A stretch of 64,000 bases of DNA from Falciphora oryzae (lineage: Eukaryota; Ascomycota; Sordariomycetes; Magnaporthales; Magnaporthaceae), in the NCBI GenBank assembly GCA_000733355.1, contig JNVV01000011.1, positions 901,073 through 965,072 of the forward strand. The letters are read 5' to 3'. Made by a program: the position numbers and the translations under genes. Below the pieces are notes generated by a model. That model searched no databases, was not told the origin of the DNA, and saw nothing but the letters and a program-made list of their open reading frames with translations. Positions 34,215 to 46,179 of the stretch are shown one piece after another. Numbering within the stretch: position 1 is the first letter of the stretch; every line of letters begins with the position of its first letter.

Positions 34215-35080
34215 CATGGCACAGCTGGTCGCAAAGGCGCGGAGGTAAGCTTGCCACGACATTCGGGGGTACCGAGGAGACAATGTGGATGCAGCATTCA
34301 CCGCGATTCACCAAGCCGAAGAAGACCCCCCAAGATATCGGGACTAGCTACTCGTGCTCGTCATAAAGAATAACGAAAAACAAGCCCAACATGAAGACGG
34401 CTTTTGAGGGGGTGACGCGACGCCTGAGCTATTGGGTCTGTCGCCGTCGCTGGGGAAAAAAAAAAACCAAACGGGGGTTCGGCCAGCAGAATATTGTGAA
34501 ATGCGGCCGAGCCGGGGGATGTCACGGTGGCACGGCGCCCAAATAAAAATCTGCAGTTCCGACAACGCTAACTAAAACCCCCAGTACCCGAACTTAGGTA
34601 TCCTGTAGGTTTCCTTTCCTGTTTTCTGTATCCTTCCCCGTTTCTTATATCCTCAAGAACCATAAGTTTTTGGGTGTCCTAACTAAGGTTGTGCAGTTTA
34701 TACGGACTGCAGGCTTTTATTTGGCGAACGTGGGTTGGAGAGCTCCGGAGACCCACAAGCTGGAAATCAAAGCGACAGATATGACGTTTTTCAGCTAGAC
34801 ATGGTGGACTCTAGCTACCTTGGCCCTTGGGTACCGACATCCGATATTTTTATTTCATGAGGAGCCTTGATTTCACGCTTCACGGGTTTTGAGCGTAGAT
34901 AACACGGACGCAGACCATCTCAGTACTTTCTCAAAGCCATTGACGACGGCGGGCAGTCTCCCACATGTCTGGTGGGCGGTACTTCTTACATATGCAGGGC
35001 CACGGGGCGCAACTGGGCATCATTGTGCAGGCGGACGGGATGTGGGCCCGCCCGCTTACCTAGGTAGGTGTGTGATCGCA
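34215..35080. other. Intergenic, LSM1 3' flank up to the transposon
   Basis: AT-richer than neighbouring gene flanks, without recognisable gene; possibly old repeat debris at about 34590-34900. Confidence 0.4.
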
Positions 35081-35082
35081 TA

Positions 35083-35163
35083 CCTGGGGACTGTCCGTTG
35101 TGGGTCCCCTCTGAGAGGGGAGTAAAAAAATCAGGTTTGCACAAAAACTCCGGCCCACAGATC
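35083..35163 (+). repeat. Left terminal inverted repeat
   Basis: 81 bp, nearly identical to the reverse complement of 37997-38077, next to TA at 35081. Confidence 0.93.
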
Positions 35164-35449
35164 CGCCGCCAAATAAGCTAGGCAATCTGTGCAGGAAAGT
35201 TCAATTGCGAACAAAACAACAACCAAAAGGCTTAAAGAGATATAAGTTGTAGAAAAAGAACGAGCAGAGCGGGGAGATTTTATTAAAATAGGATATCTGG
35301 CCTAAATACGTGTATTTTTGCGGGTAAATTCCAAGGTTTGCAATCGCCCTGGATATACGTCCCCTGACGATCAACAGTCGCCAACAGGCCAGATTTGCAT
35401 CTAAAGACTTAAATATTGGTGCAATCTCTTCTTAGGACCTAATCCCCTA

Positions 35450-37915
35450 ACAAAAGGGGTTGATCGTAATCGAAATCCGGGTCTGAATCCCGGATCCAGG
35501 GCCGAGGCCGGCCCTCTGGGCTACCCACCTGGGGACAAAGCGAACTGTAACACACAGTGGCGCGGGCCTTATACCACTGGGCCAATAGCACTCCAAAAAG
35601 GTCATCAATCCAAGCTCCTGCTTGGATCGCCCGTCTGCACAGCTTATCAAGGAGGGTAGTGCACACCACCCACACGGGCTGTTACACGAACTAGGTGGCA
35701 ACGGAGGTGAAGACTTCATCAAAAGGTCGTCGTCTTAGGCCAAGGGATCCAGCAGATCAGCGAAGGCTTAATCCTCCTCTATTAAAGGCCGGTGGCCCCA
35801 CGGATCCGGCTGGGCAGGCGCTTGGGTGCAAATATCGATAAATACGTCGCTACCGAAGATCACGTCGGTTAAAGGCTTGCCGGTAACCCTTCTGCTCGTA
35901 TCTATTACCCAATTAGCGTCCTCTTCGCCCTCTAAGCGCCACTCTTTATTATCGGGTTAAAAGGCAATAAACTCAGCGCTAAATCCGACGAGGTCGAAAT
36001 ATTAAACCTTCGTTACCTTCCGGCCTTAAAAGGTCCTGCCAGCGGTGCGCCAAGCGGCCTCGTGCTCTTATTATTGCCTCCGCAAAAGCTTTTTAAACTC
36101 TCGCTTGGCCTTTCTCGCCTCTTTAGCCCTCTCCTTACAGCGGCGGTCCTCCTCTCGCGCCCGCATCTCGGCGAGCACTACTGGGGTAGCGAACTGCTTA
36201 TCTAACGACTTAATGGTGCGGCGGATCCGCTAATCTAAAAAGCGTTTAAGCCGGGCGTTTCTTTTTTGGCGCTCCGTTTCGGCACTGCGCTAGAAAAGGA
36301 TCGCCTCGTTTGTAGCCGCGGAAAAAAACTCTAACCCGCGGCGCGTAAGCGAGCTCATAAAGGCCGTAAAATGGCTGTATTTGGTACGTAGACTCTCTGC
36401 GGTATATTTGGCGGCATCGTAACGAAAATCTAATAGCAGGGCCTCCGGTAAACGCGGGGTTTGGGTCGCGATTTTGCCGGTAAGCCGGTTAAGGACCCGG
36501 GCCGGGTTAAAAGGCCAAATGCCGCTATCTTCAAATCCGGTAATAACGTGCCCTTTAGTAAAAGCAGCCCCCTAAATGCGCTAAGGTGGGCTCTGGTTAT
36601 CAGCTAATTTGTACGGGATCCAAAGCACAGGAAAACCCTACCCCGAAAGCCATTACAAAGTCGGTACGCGTAAACCTTACGTCGCCCTCGCGCACCCTCT
36701 CGAACAAAACCTTTTAATGCTCGTTTTTAAAGTGCGAAAAAACGCCAACGTCCATAGGCTGCATTTAATGCGACGAATGCGCCGGCAGGCTAACCAACTG
36801 GATATCGAACCGCAGGCAGTAGTCGACTATCTCGATCGAAAAATGCCCGGTAAAACCGTCGAAAATCAGCCAGCGCCAGATCCGCTTGCCGTAGGCCTCT
36901 TAGCGGGTGCCCTCTCAACAGTCTTCCTAATCGAACGGATCCATCAAAAAATCGAATTTGGTATTAGCAAAATAGCCAAACCAATCCTCCAAAAACGGGC
37001 TTTCCAAAGCTTGTACCCCCGCGATCAACGGCCAAAAAAGGCGGTTAAAGATACGGATCCAGGCGAAGGTGATCTCTTAGCTCGAAAAGCCGGTAGGTGA
37101 CCGCACAAAAGCAATATCGCCAAATAGATCTGCCTCCTCCCATTCCGCTAACGGCCATTATTTAAAAATACAAAAGGGCGGAAGAAAGTCACCGACAGCG
37201 TTACCGGCCCCTACCAGCGTGCAGAACTCTCTATTGGCCGGGTCGACAAAATGCGGCTTTGCGTGCTTTTTTTTAATTACAACCATAACCTTAATCCGGC
37301 CGTTACGCACGCCTATCCGGCACCCTACTTCGTTTGCGTTCCAAACCGCGGAAGCCGTCACTTCCTGCTCAGCCGCCATCCTTTCCGACCTTTAATACCA
37401 ACGCCTAACGTCGTCAGGCTGGGCTTCAAACCCCAGCCTGCTCGCTTCAACAGGGCGAATACCAATCTCTCGAAGCTCGGGGTGGTTCCTTTTCCAAACG
37501 GGGTACCAATTCCTGTTAATCTCGGATAACGTGGGAGGGTTACGGCGGGCGCGGAAAAAGGTCGCCGCCGTTACTATCTCGTCTTTGGTGGCCGGCCGGC
37601 CGGCCGTTCAAACTATACAACGTACGCGACTACCGCAGCATCCTCAGCCTCGGTCAACGTGCGAGGGCGGCCCTAGGGCAGGTAAGAAAGGTCAGGCCTC
37701 CCAAACGACTGCAGGGACCTAACGTGCCGCCCTACAAAGGAGTAAGGCACCCTCACGCGCGCGCAAAAGGCACGGAATCCCTCCAGCGACGCGTTCTTAG
37801 GGGGGGCGCATCTACGCGCCAAATGGGCGCGTTCTTGGCCTGCCTGCAAAATTTGCACGTATCGCCGTACAGCCCTAATCGCGGGCGACTCCCTAATATC
37901 CTTATCTCCCGGCAT
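35450..37915 (-). pseudogene. Fot1/pogo-like transposase, RIP-degraded
   Basis: Read on the minus strand with stops. It starts about 37915 with MPGDKDIRESPAIRAVRRYVQ. A helix-turn-helix segment GRPRTLTEAEDAAVVAYV comes after a TAG, then the DDE domain: WNANEVGCRIGVRNGR (first Asp changed to Asn), FVDPANREFCTLV, DGFTGHFSIEIVDYC and LPAHSSH-stop-MQPMDVGVF. The last corresponds to the LPPHSTHxLQPLDVGVF block of DDE_1 transposases. Many stops are TAG or TAA where CAG, CAA or TGG is expected. The 3' end is diffuse; 35450 is approximate. No activity is possible. Confidence 0.85.
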
Positions 37916-37996
37916 TTTTACTTATAAGTGCGTTAGCAGGCAAAAAAGTACAATTAAAACTGATCAAAATATACGTCGCGGCTAATTTCTATAGCA

Positions 37997-38077
37997 GATC
38001 TATGGGCCGGAGTTTTTGTGCAAATCTTGTTTTTTTACTCCCCTCTCAGAGGGGACCCACAACGGACAGTCCCCAGG
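37997..38077 (-). repeat. Right terminal inverted repeat
   Basis: Partner of 35083-35163; TA follows at 38078-38079. Confidence 0.93.
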
Positions 38078-38079
38078 TA

Positions 38080-38557
38080 GAGTTGCGCTATCGATAAGGG
38101 ACCACGTACCTCTGCCCCACCTAGGTTCCTGGCAACCCGCCTGCCTCCAAGTGCATGTAAACATCCATGACAACCGAGCATTCGTGATACAATCTGGTGC
38201 AGCATTCTGGCGACCCCACGTCGTCCCAGCATTTTTCAAGCGGAGCACCCAGAACTGGCGCCTTCTGGAACATCGTGAGGGCCCAGATTTGGAGCGAACC
38301 CAACAAACGACCAGTGGACTGACGCCTCTATCGTCCATTGCCACTCAAGCCCTCCCGCAAACGAAAATCTGTCGAGAGACCCATCCCAGACATTTCGGTC
38401 GGTATTGTTTGCGCCTGGTACGGACACCAAGGGGAGAAGCGACCCCGGAACGATAAACCCGCATTCTCGGGCTCCGTCGCTGACCTCCTGTAATGCCAAA
38501 CTGGGCCAGCCTGAGACACGGCGGTGAAGACAGATCAGCCAGCACAAAGTCTTCAAC
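38080..38557. other. MOB1 upstream region
   Basis: 478 bp between the transposon end and the MOB1 ATG; must hold the MOB1 promoter. No gene seen. Confidence 0.5.
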
Positions 38558-39648
38558 ATGTCGGCTTTCTTGACGACAGTGTAAGTGGACTTTACGGCTC
38601 TACCGTCCTTCGCTATCACTCTCCGTCCCCTGCCGTCCCGCTTTACGCCAGAATCCGACGCAATGTTCAACTGGGCTCGCCGCGGCTACCCCCCGGGTGA
38701 CAATTCCGAGCACCCACAGCTCGGGATGTCGACGGGACGACCACCCTTCTCGCCCCCCCGAGGGTTCGGGCTCCCGAAGTCGTGTATCGAGGTCATGGCT
38801 TACAAGACGACTACTACAGGAACCAGCGCACGAGGAACCAGTTCCGACCACGCACGACAGGCAAGGGGGGCGCTACGAGCTACCAACTGCGACAGTATGC
38901 CGAAGCGACTCTGGGCGGGGGTAGCCTGAGGAAGGTTGTGAAGTTACCTGAGGGCGAGGATGAGAACGAGTGGCTGGCTGTCAACAGTGAGTGTTTGGGT
39001 GCTCGTTTGCTGGCGTGACACATGCTCACGTTGTCGTGGCCGCGGCTGACGATAAACCACCCCCTTTGCCCAGTGGTGGACTTCTACAACCAGATCAACC
39101 TGCTATACGGCGCCATCACTGAATTCTGCTCCCCGCAATCGTGCCCGGAGATGAAGGCAACGGACGAGTAAGCAGCTACTGGCATCCATCTATTTCGTCC
39201 CGCCGGGCTCGGGCTAGCCTGGGCTTGGCTTGGCTGACGATTAACACCAAACCCTCCCCCAAACATCTATAGATTCGAGTACCTCTGGCAGGACAACGAG
39301 AACTTCAAGAGGCCAACCAAGATGGCGGCGCCAGCCTACATCGAGCAGCTGATGGCGTGGGTGCAGGGCAACATCGACAACGAGGCGGTCCTGCCTAGCC
39401 GCATCGGTGTGCCGTTCCCCAAATCGTTTCCGGCGCTCGTGCGGCAGATTTTCAAGCGTATGTATCGCGTCTATGCTCACATCTACTGCCACCATTACCC
39501 GGTGATCCGCGAGCTGGGCCTGGAGCCGCATCTCAACACCAGCTTCAAGCAGTACGTGCTCTTCATTGATGAGCACAGCCTTGCAAGTGGCAAGGATTTC
39601 TGGGGCCCGCTTGGCGACCTCGTGGAGAGCATGTTGCGCAGTGATTAG
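38558..39648 (+). CDS. MOB1: Mob1 kinase activator
   Basis: Exons 38558-38580, 38820-38986, 39074-39167 and 39273-39648 give 219 residues. Exon 1 codes only MSAFLTT plus two bases. The 239-bp first intron ends at TACAG, and the join reads [25 protein letters not shown], as in other fungal Mob1 proteins. The Mob fold follows with [48 protein letters not shown] (Zn-binding Cys pair), YLWQD, and [13 protein letters not shown] (Zn-binding His pair). Mob1 binds and activates NDR/LATS-type kinases such as Dbf2/Sid2 or COT1 in septation and mitotic exit. Complete, no lesion. Confidence 0.95.
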
Positions 39649-40244
39649 GGGACGAGAGAGGGGGTCAACCGAAGGCTAAAGGCGCGTCTACACCCATGAC
39701 GATTTCTCCTGTGGTTGATGCTGTCCGGATGTTTTCGGTTTATTGTTTCGGTTAGTTATTCACTCTGTCCTCTAATTATGGCTGTGCGTGCGGTCCTCCT
39801 TTTCTGGGATTTTCTGGTTGTCCTGTACCAAAGGCGCTTGGGAAGAAGGGATAGGTAGCAGAGATACCACCATAGCGCAAAGCCAGATTTTCGACACACG
39901 GTCTGGCGTACATTTGGGGGAAGGTATTAATGTACGGCACACTAGCCCTCGACGCCGTTTCTTGTGGCGTGAAATTGACCTTGTGAAACGAGGGAAGACG
40001 ACTGTCGATGTAACTTTCTTGGTAGAAGGCTGTTAGGTGGGCGTCGGTGGCGTTTGGCTCGGGCCAGATGCGATCATGTGACCCGGCCAAATGGCCGTCT
40101 CCAAGCGTCCCGACATTTTCCCGACTGGATCCGAAAACACCTCTGGCAAGGCGCCTTGTCGAGCTTGATTGATCCAAGCCCCGACGGCGACAGAGAACTG
40201 AGATCTCAAACAGCTCAAGATACACCACCAAACAGCCGACCGCC
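39649..40244. other. Intergenic, MOB1 to ATP5
   Basis: 596 bp; MOB1 3' flank and ATP5 promoter. No gene seen. Confidence 0.5.
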
Positions 40245-41579
40245 ATGCTGTCCCGCCAGGCCATTCTCCGCGCTGCCCGGACCGCAGCGCCCCAGCGCGC
40301 TGTTGCGTCGCAGGTCCGCTTCTACGCCGCTCCGGCCACCGCCAGCAGCGACAACGTCAAGCCTCCCGTGGCTCTCTTCGGCCTCGACGGCACCTATGCC
40401 ACCGCCCTTGTACGTGCGATTTCTGGCCCAGCAGCCCGCCGCGAGCTCAATTCACGCCCCAATGCCTGTTGTGCCCCTCTCGAACACCCCGGCAGCCCTC
40501 AATTGGTTACTGTCTCGGCTCGGACAGAACCACCGAGGAGGGGCTGAGAGTTAGAAGATGAGAAGATTGAAAGAGCAAGGGGTGCAAAAAATAAGAACCC
40601 GGGCAAAAGGAGAAATATGAAATGAAAGGCAGGGAGAGCGAGAGCAGGAGGTTGAGGGTGGAAGGAAAAAAAAAAAAAAAAAAGAAGAAGAAAAAAAAAC
40701 GAAAGAACGAAAGAAAAACGCTCAAATCGGGCCACAAACCTTCACTGCCAACGCAAGAGGAAGGCCTTACTTGCGAATCGTGAGGCGATGGCCACCAGCT
40801 AACAATTGCTCTTCCCGTCATCCACAGTACACAGCCGCTGTGAAGACGTCGTCTCTGGAGCCCACGGCCAGGAGCCTGGCCTCCCTCGGGGACCTCGTCA
40901 AGAAGGACGCCAAGCTGGCCAGCGTCCTGAACGCTCCGACTCTGTCGGCCGGCGACAAGAGCGCCATCATCGCCGAGCTCGTCAAGGCGTCGTCCTCGAC
41001 TAGCGAGGCCGTCAAGAACCTCCTCGAGGTCCTCGCTGAGAACAACCGTCTTGGACTCCTGCCCGATGTCGTCAGCAAGTTCGGCGAGCTCATGAGCGCC
41101 GCTCGCGGCGAGATCGAGATGGTCATCACCAGCGCTACTGTACGAGACTCCTGCCTTTCTGCCTTGACCCCTCCCCCCTCCAAGTTCGAGGTCCTACGAT
41201 CGCAGTCGGTAGACCAGCCAAGACAAGCGACAAAACGGTTCACTAACGATGAACTGTGTAGCCCCTCGACAACAAGACCCTGTCCAGGCTCGAGAGTGCC
41301 GTCACCAAGTCGAGCTACGTTGCTCAAGGCCAGAAGCTGAAGGTCACCAACAAGGTACGCGAATCCGTCTTCCCTCCCCGGGCTCCTTTGGATGACCCGG
41401 TAACCATGCTTTCGGCATTATGCGAGCGTGCTTGTGCTGATCCGAGAAACCGCCGCCCGCCGCAGGTTAACACGGATGTTGTCGGTGGCCTGGTTGTTGA
41501 GATTGGTGACCGGACCATCGATCTCAGCGTTTCTTCCAAGCTTGCCAAGATGAACAAGCTCCTTACCGACACCCTGTAG
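40245..41579 (+). CDS. ATP5: ATP synthase OSCP subunit, mitochondrial
   Basis: Exons 40245-40409, 40828-41139, 41262-41354 and 41466-41579, every intron in phase 0, give 227 residues. The N-terminus MLSRQAILRAARTAAPQRAVASQVRFYA is a typical matrix presequence. The OSCP/delta family is clear: [46 protein letters not shown], and the C-terminal VGGLVVEIGDRTIDLSVSSKLAKM. OSCP sits on top of F1 and joins it to the peripheral stalk. Intron 1 is 418 bp, the longest in the gene, and has a long purine tract. Confidence 0.96.
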
Positions 41580-42414
41580 GATCACATAGCCTAGTCTCTA
41601 CCCTGCTAGGGTCATTTTTTGCCCTTTTGTCACATTGATGGAGAGTAGTAGGCAAGAGTTGCCCTGTCTGTCCACCGCTTTCATCTGGCCGCTCCACGGC
41701 CCAAAACCCAACAAAACCCGGCCATCCACGCTTGCTAGAGACCCTTTCTGTGTATAGAGTCACGTTTCTCTCGATCCTTCCTCGAGTCGTCCGTGTGTCC
41801 ATGAATCCGCGCTCGCCTTCCAGAAGGTAAGACAATGGTCGGCTACCAGGGTGGATAACAGTATGCCCGGGTATGGAGCGGTTGTACCACACCCACTCTG
41901 GACCGCAGGACACCTGTTTCCTAAGCGATGCACTCGGGACAGTGCTTGCATTTTAGGGGGGAGACAAAGGAGCGACGACGAAATATCAACTTTGTGACAC
42001 CGTCACTGACAATTTAACCGTTCGGGCCCTGCACATCTCGACTAATAAAAGCCCAACCTTCGATAACGAGGGTAATTTTGACAAGAAGAAAGAAAAGATA
42101 GGAATCCGGAAGTGAACCTAAACGCGAGCACATCGATGAGAAACTCCCGAAGGTGGTACTGTATTGAAGCCGTGTGGCGGCAGCCATCCGAGATCTACAT
42201 CTATCCATCAACTGATGCTATTCTAGACGACGCTAGACCATTTTCCGAGTCTATGAACAATCAGGTCATTTCCAGCCAATGGCTCTAAGGGTCATCCACT
42301 CTGGGTTCCAGTCTCTAAGGTAATAGGTGATTGCGTTTGTTTCCATGCGTTATAGGGAAGCATGGTCATCGGACGGCGAGATAAGAGGCAAGGGGTGGTA
42401 AAAAAAAAAGGTGT
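41580..42414. other. Intergenic, convergent 3' ends
   Basis: Between ATP5 (+) and the GH63-like gene (-); no gene. Confidence 0.5.
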
Positions 42415-45400
42415 CTAGTCGGAGACGTGGGTCTCGAGCTCATCGTCTGGCTCCTCAAGGTCACGATCTTGCTTCACCTTGATGAGCTTCTGATCAATGT
42501 AGTGACGCATTGCCTGATCGGCCTCTGCCCTCTCTCGGAGCAAGGCCGGGTCGTTAGCCATCTGAACGCCGAGTCCGCTCATCGAGGGGCGGCGTGTCGA
42601 GTCTTCCGAAATCAGCCCATTGGGATCAAAGTCGGACCGGCTTCCAATTGAGCGCGCAGTAGAAGAGCGGCGCATCTTGGGTACAGACGGCGTCCGCGGT
42701 CGCTCATGGCCACGGTCCATGATGTCGTCAAAGTAGTGCGCCATAGCCACCGAAGGTGTCCGGGGAGTTTGTGGCAGACGGCATTTCAGCCTGTGATAGC
42801 CGTGTCGCATTTCTTGTCAGCATTTGGTCAGGATTAAGGGTGGGAGAGGGAGGGTTGTACTTACCCAGTCTCGTGGATCATGCGGGCAATCAAGCCCGTC
42901 CAGCCGCACTGGTGCGTGGCGCCCAGGCCGCGGCCAGTGTCGCCATCGAAGAACTCGTAGAACCAAAGGTTGTCTTTCCAGTGCTCATCAAAGTCGTGGA
43001 GGTCGCTGCCGCCATTGATGCTCCGGCGCCCGTCGTCCCTTCGCGCAAAGAGATGCGTCAGGCGGTGCTGCAGTTCCTCAGCGACATGACCCAGGTGCAT
43101 CATGTCGCCGGACCCAGTGGGACACTCGACCAGGAAGGAAGGGCCGAAGAATAAGTAGTATCGCTGGAGAGACTCGATGAGGAGGTGGTTCACGCAGAGC
43201 CAAATGGGGCCTCGCCAGTTGCTGTTGCCTCCAAAGAGACCGCTGTCCGAGTCGCCAGGGACGTAGCCAACCGTGAATCTCTGTCCGTTGACGTCCATAG
43301 AGAAGGGGTGCTCCTTGTGATACTTGGACAGCGAGCGAATGCCGTGGGGGCTCAGGAACTCGTCCTCGTCCAGCATCCGCTTGAGAATCTTGACCAGCCT
43401 GTCCTTGCTGACAATCGACAATAGGATGCGGTCGCCCTTGCCGCGCTTTGCAATGCTCGCCATGTTCCGCTCGGCCACGTCGCACCGGTTCTTCATGAAC
43501 CACTCGACCCGCTTCTTGAAGTCGGGCAGCTTGTTAATCAGCTCGGGCTCGATGGTCATGGTGGCGTAGAGCGGGATGAGGCCGACAAGCGACCGAACGG
43601 GCAACTGCTGGATCCAGGGGCCTCCCCAGGAAATGGCATCATAGTAGAAGCCGTCCTCATCATTCCACAGCGACTTCTCGTCCTTCTGGCCGGTCCTGAA
43701 CGTCATGGCGTCACTGATGAGGATGAAGTGCTCGAAAAATTTAGACGCCATGTCCTCGTATATGCGGCGGTGCTTGGCCAGCTCCAGGCAGATGCTCAGC
43801 ATGCAGAGGCAGTAGAAGGCCATCCAGCCTGTGCTGTCCGCTTGGTCCAGGGTGCCGCCTGTGGGCAGTGGCTCTGATCGGTTGAAGAGACCGATGTTGT
43901 CGAGGCCGAGGAAGCCTCCCTCGAACACGTTCTTCCCGTCAACATCCTTGCGGTTCACCCACCAGGTGAAGTTGAGTAGGAGCTTCTGGAACACGCGCTC
44001 GAGGAAGTCTAGGTCCTGTCTTCCGTACATCTTGCGCTCGATCTTGAAGGTCCGGAAAGTTGCCCACGCGTGCACCGGCGGGTTGACGTCGCCGAAGTTC
44101 CACTCGTATGCAGGGAGCTGCCCGTTCGGGTGACAGTACCACTCCCGTGTAAACAGATCGAGCTGCTTCTTGGCGAAGTCTGGATCGATCATGGCCAGGG
44201 TGATGCAGTGGAAGCTCGTGTCCCAGGCGGCGAAGAAGGGGTACTCCCACGAGTCGGGCATGGACAAGATGTCATCGCAATGGAGGTGCTTCCACTGGCT
44301 GTTCCGCACCGCCTTTCTCGACGCAGGAGGAGGCGGCTGGGTCGGGTCGCCATTAGCCCACTGCTCCCAAATAAAGTAATAATGCTGTTTACACCACATC
44401 ATGCCGGCAAACGCCTGCCTCTGGATGTTACGGAGGTCGTCCGAGATGGGCAGCGGGCTGATCCTGTAGTAGAAATCGTCGGCTTCTTCCTTTTTCTTGT
44501 CCAACAAGTCGTCGAACTCCTCCTCGTCAAAGTAGGCTTCGTCCCTCTTGGAAAATCGGAAGCGGACAACTGGAACAGGTAGATTGGGTGTGTCAGCCGA
44601 CGTTCAGCGCATGAGGAGCCATGATGACAGGGTTTAGATTGGGGCCCGCAGCTTACCTGCGCATTCACCCGGGCCAACGCCGCCGGCCTCGTTGAAGCTG
44701 TACAGAGCAGCAGACTTGGTACCCGTCCGAGCCGGGTTGACAGCTGCCTTCTCTCCATCCACGATGTAGCGGTGGAAAGCATCCTTGACATAAGGCTGGG
44801 GGTTCTTGCCGCCATAGAGAAGCTCAAAGTTGGTGTCGTTCTCTGTGAAGATTGTCTCTGGCAGGACGTCTTCGCCGCTGGGCCCGACACCGGGAGAAGG
44901 CGAGAATACCGTGTATCTCTCGCCAAGCGAGTAATGGTTAGACTTGAGCACGCCATCGCCGTGCGCCCGGACCGAGGGCTTGTTCTCGGCAGGCTCACGA
45001 CCCCATGCCCATGTGTTGCGAAACCAGACGTGAGGCACGATGTGGAGTGGGGCCGGGTCAGGCCCACGGTTCCAGGCGGTGACGCGGAACAGGAGCTCGT
45101 CCGGATCGTCATCTTCCTTTGCCACCTCGATGTTGATGTCCCAGTAGCGGTCGTCGTCGAAGATGCCTGTGTCAACGATCTGGTACTCCTTGTCCTCCTT
45201 GGTCCGGCGCCCATTTTCCTTGAGAAGGTCTTCGTACGGGAACGCCTTCTGCGGGTACTTGTACAAATACTTCATGTACGAATGCTGCAGAGGTCAAAGC
45301 GTGAGCGAATGAGGTCAACGAAGACGGGAAGCCCGGGCCTGCATCACGAGGAGAAGAAACTTACCGTCTAAGATTCGGTCGTGCCGCGGGATGAGGTTGG

Positions 45401-46179
45401 CGGGTGATGCTTGTCAGCTTTCATCTAACATGCAAGGTGACGGGACAGGAAGAATAAACCCACAGGGAGATTGTCGAGGTGGAAGTGTGCCTCCTTGATG
45501 CTTTCGCCATGGTTTCCTTGCGGGTTGGAGAGACCAAAGAGTCTCTCCTTGAGGAACGAACTGACCACGCCGAGACAACACCATCAGCCAGACGGATCAC
45601 ACGGAAGAGGTGGCGTCAAGGTTGCGGCTGGGATGGACGGTTGTGACCAGGCTCACAAGGATACAACTTACTCTTGTTCGTTCCAGAAGGCGAAGGCAAT
45701 GTTCTGCATGCCATGCGTGTCGCATACACCAGCAATGCCGTCTTCGCCCCATCGATAAGCCCGCGCCCGAGCATGGTCGTGAGGGAAGTCTGTCGAGCCG
45801 CAGCACCACATGGTCAGCACATGTGATCTGTAGCGACTCAGCGAGGGGCAGGCGTTGCTACGCTGCTGCGTCCTACTTACGACTCCAGGCATCGCCATCC
45901 GGGCTGTAGTCCTCTCTCACTGCAGTGTCGTCGAGTGTCAGTAGGCTAATTTAGTCGCGAGCACGGGCGGTGTCGGTGTCGGCGGTGGGGAGAGACGGGA
46001 GCATGTGCGTGAACCCTCGACAGGAGAGACGGATGGAGGGGGGTTGCAAGCCCACCTGTAGCCCATTGTCGCTCAGCGACGTATGAGCCCCATTTCTTCC
46101 AGTACTTGGTTCGGTTGCGGTCCTCCTTCAGACGCTTTTCCTCCTCGGAGAGGAATTCGTGACCCTCAAACACGACCAT
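42415..46179 (-). CDS. GH63-like glycosidase family protein, YMR196W type
   Basis: Eight exons: 46179-46056, 45919-45881, 45789-45672, 45560-45464, 45367-45365, 45284-44657, 44569-42865 and 42790-42415; about 1029 residues with all phases agreeing. Exon 5 is only 3 bases (ACG, Thr), completing [17 protein letters not shown]. The N-terminus has [47 protein letters not shown], as in the uncharacterised yeast protein YMR196W and bacterial relatives. The C-terminal (alpha/alpha)6-type catalytic half has [54 protein letters not shown] and [13 protein letters not shown]63 enzymes act on alpha-glucosides; the substrate here is unknown. No signal peptide is seen, so it is likely cytosolic, unlike ER glucosidase I. 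The last 100 residues are a Ser/Pro/charged tail. Confidence 0.9.
45365..45367 (-). other. 3-nt microexon of the GH63-like gene
   Basis: On the minus strand the sequence reads TTAG|ACG|GTAAGT between exon 4 (ends CTCCCT before GTGGGT) and exon 6 (starts CAT after CTGCAG). ACG supplies the Thr of the family motif PTHSYMK and keeps phase 0. Confidence 0.75.

Larger units (their letters stand above)
35083..38077 (-). mobile_element. Degenerate Fot1/pogo-type DNA transposon, about 3.0 kb
   Basis: Bounded by 81-bp terminal inverted repeats, 35083-35163 and 37997-38077, which begin CCTGGGGACTGTCC and differ at only a few bases. TA flanks each end (35081-35082 and 38078-38079), fitting TA target duplication of the Tc1/mariner/pogo superfamily. 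Inside is one minus-strand transposase relic (listed separately). Repeat differences such as CCCACAG against CCCATAG are C-to-T in CpA. It sits between LSM1 and MOB1 and breaks neither. Confidence 0.92.

Noticed and set aside
35460..35510. Inverted ATCCGGG/CCCGGAT words as a tRNA T-arm
   Set aside because: No D arm or acceptor; inside the degenerate transposon.
36609..37100. 163-residue plus-strand frame inside the transposon
   Set aside because: Antisense to the readable transposase DDE block on the minus strand.
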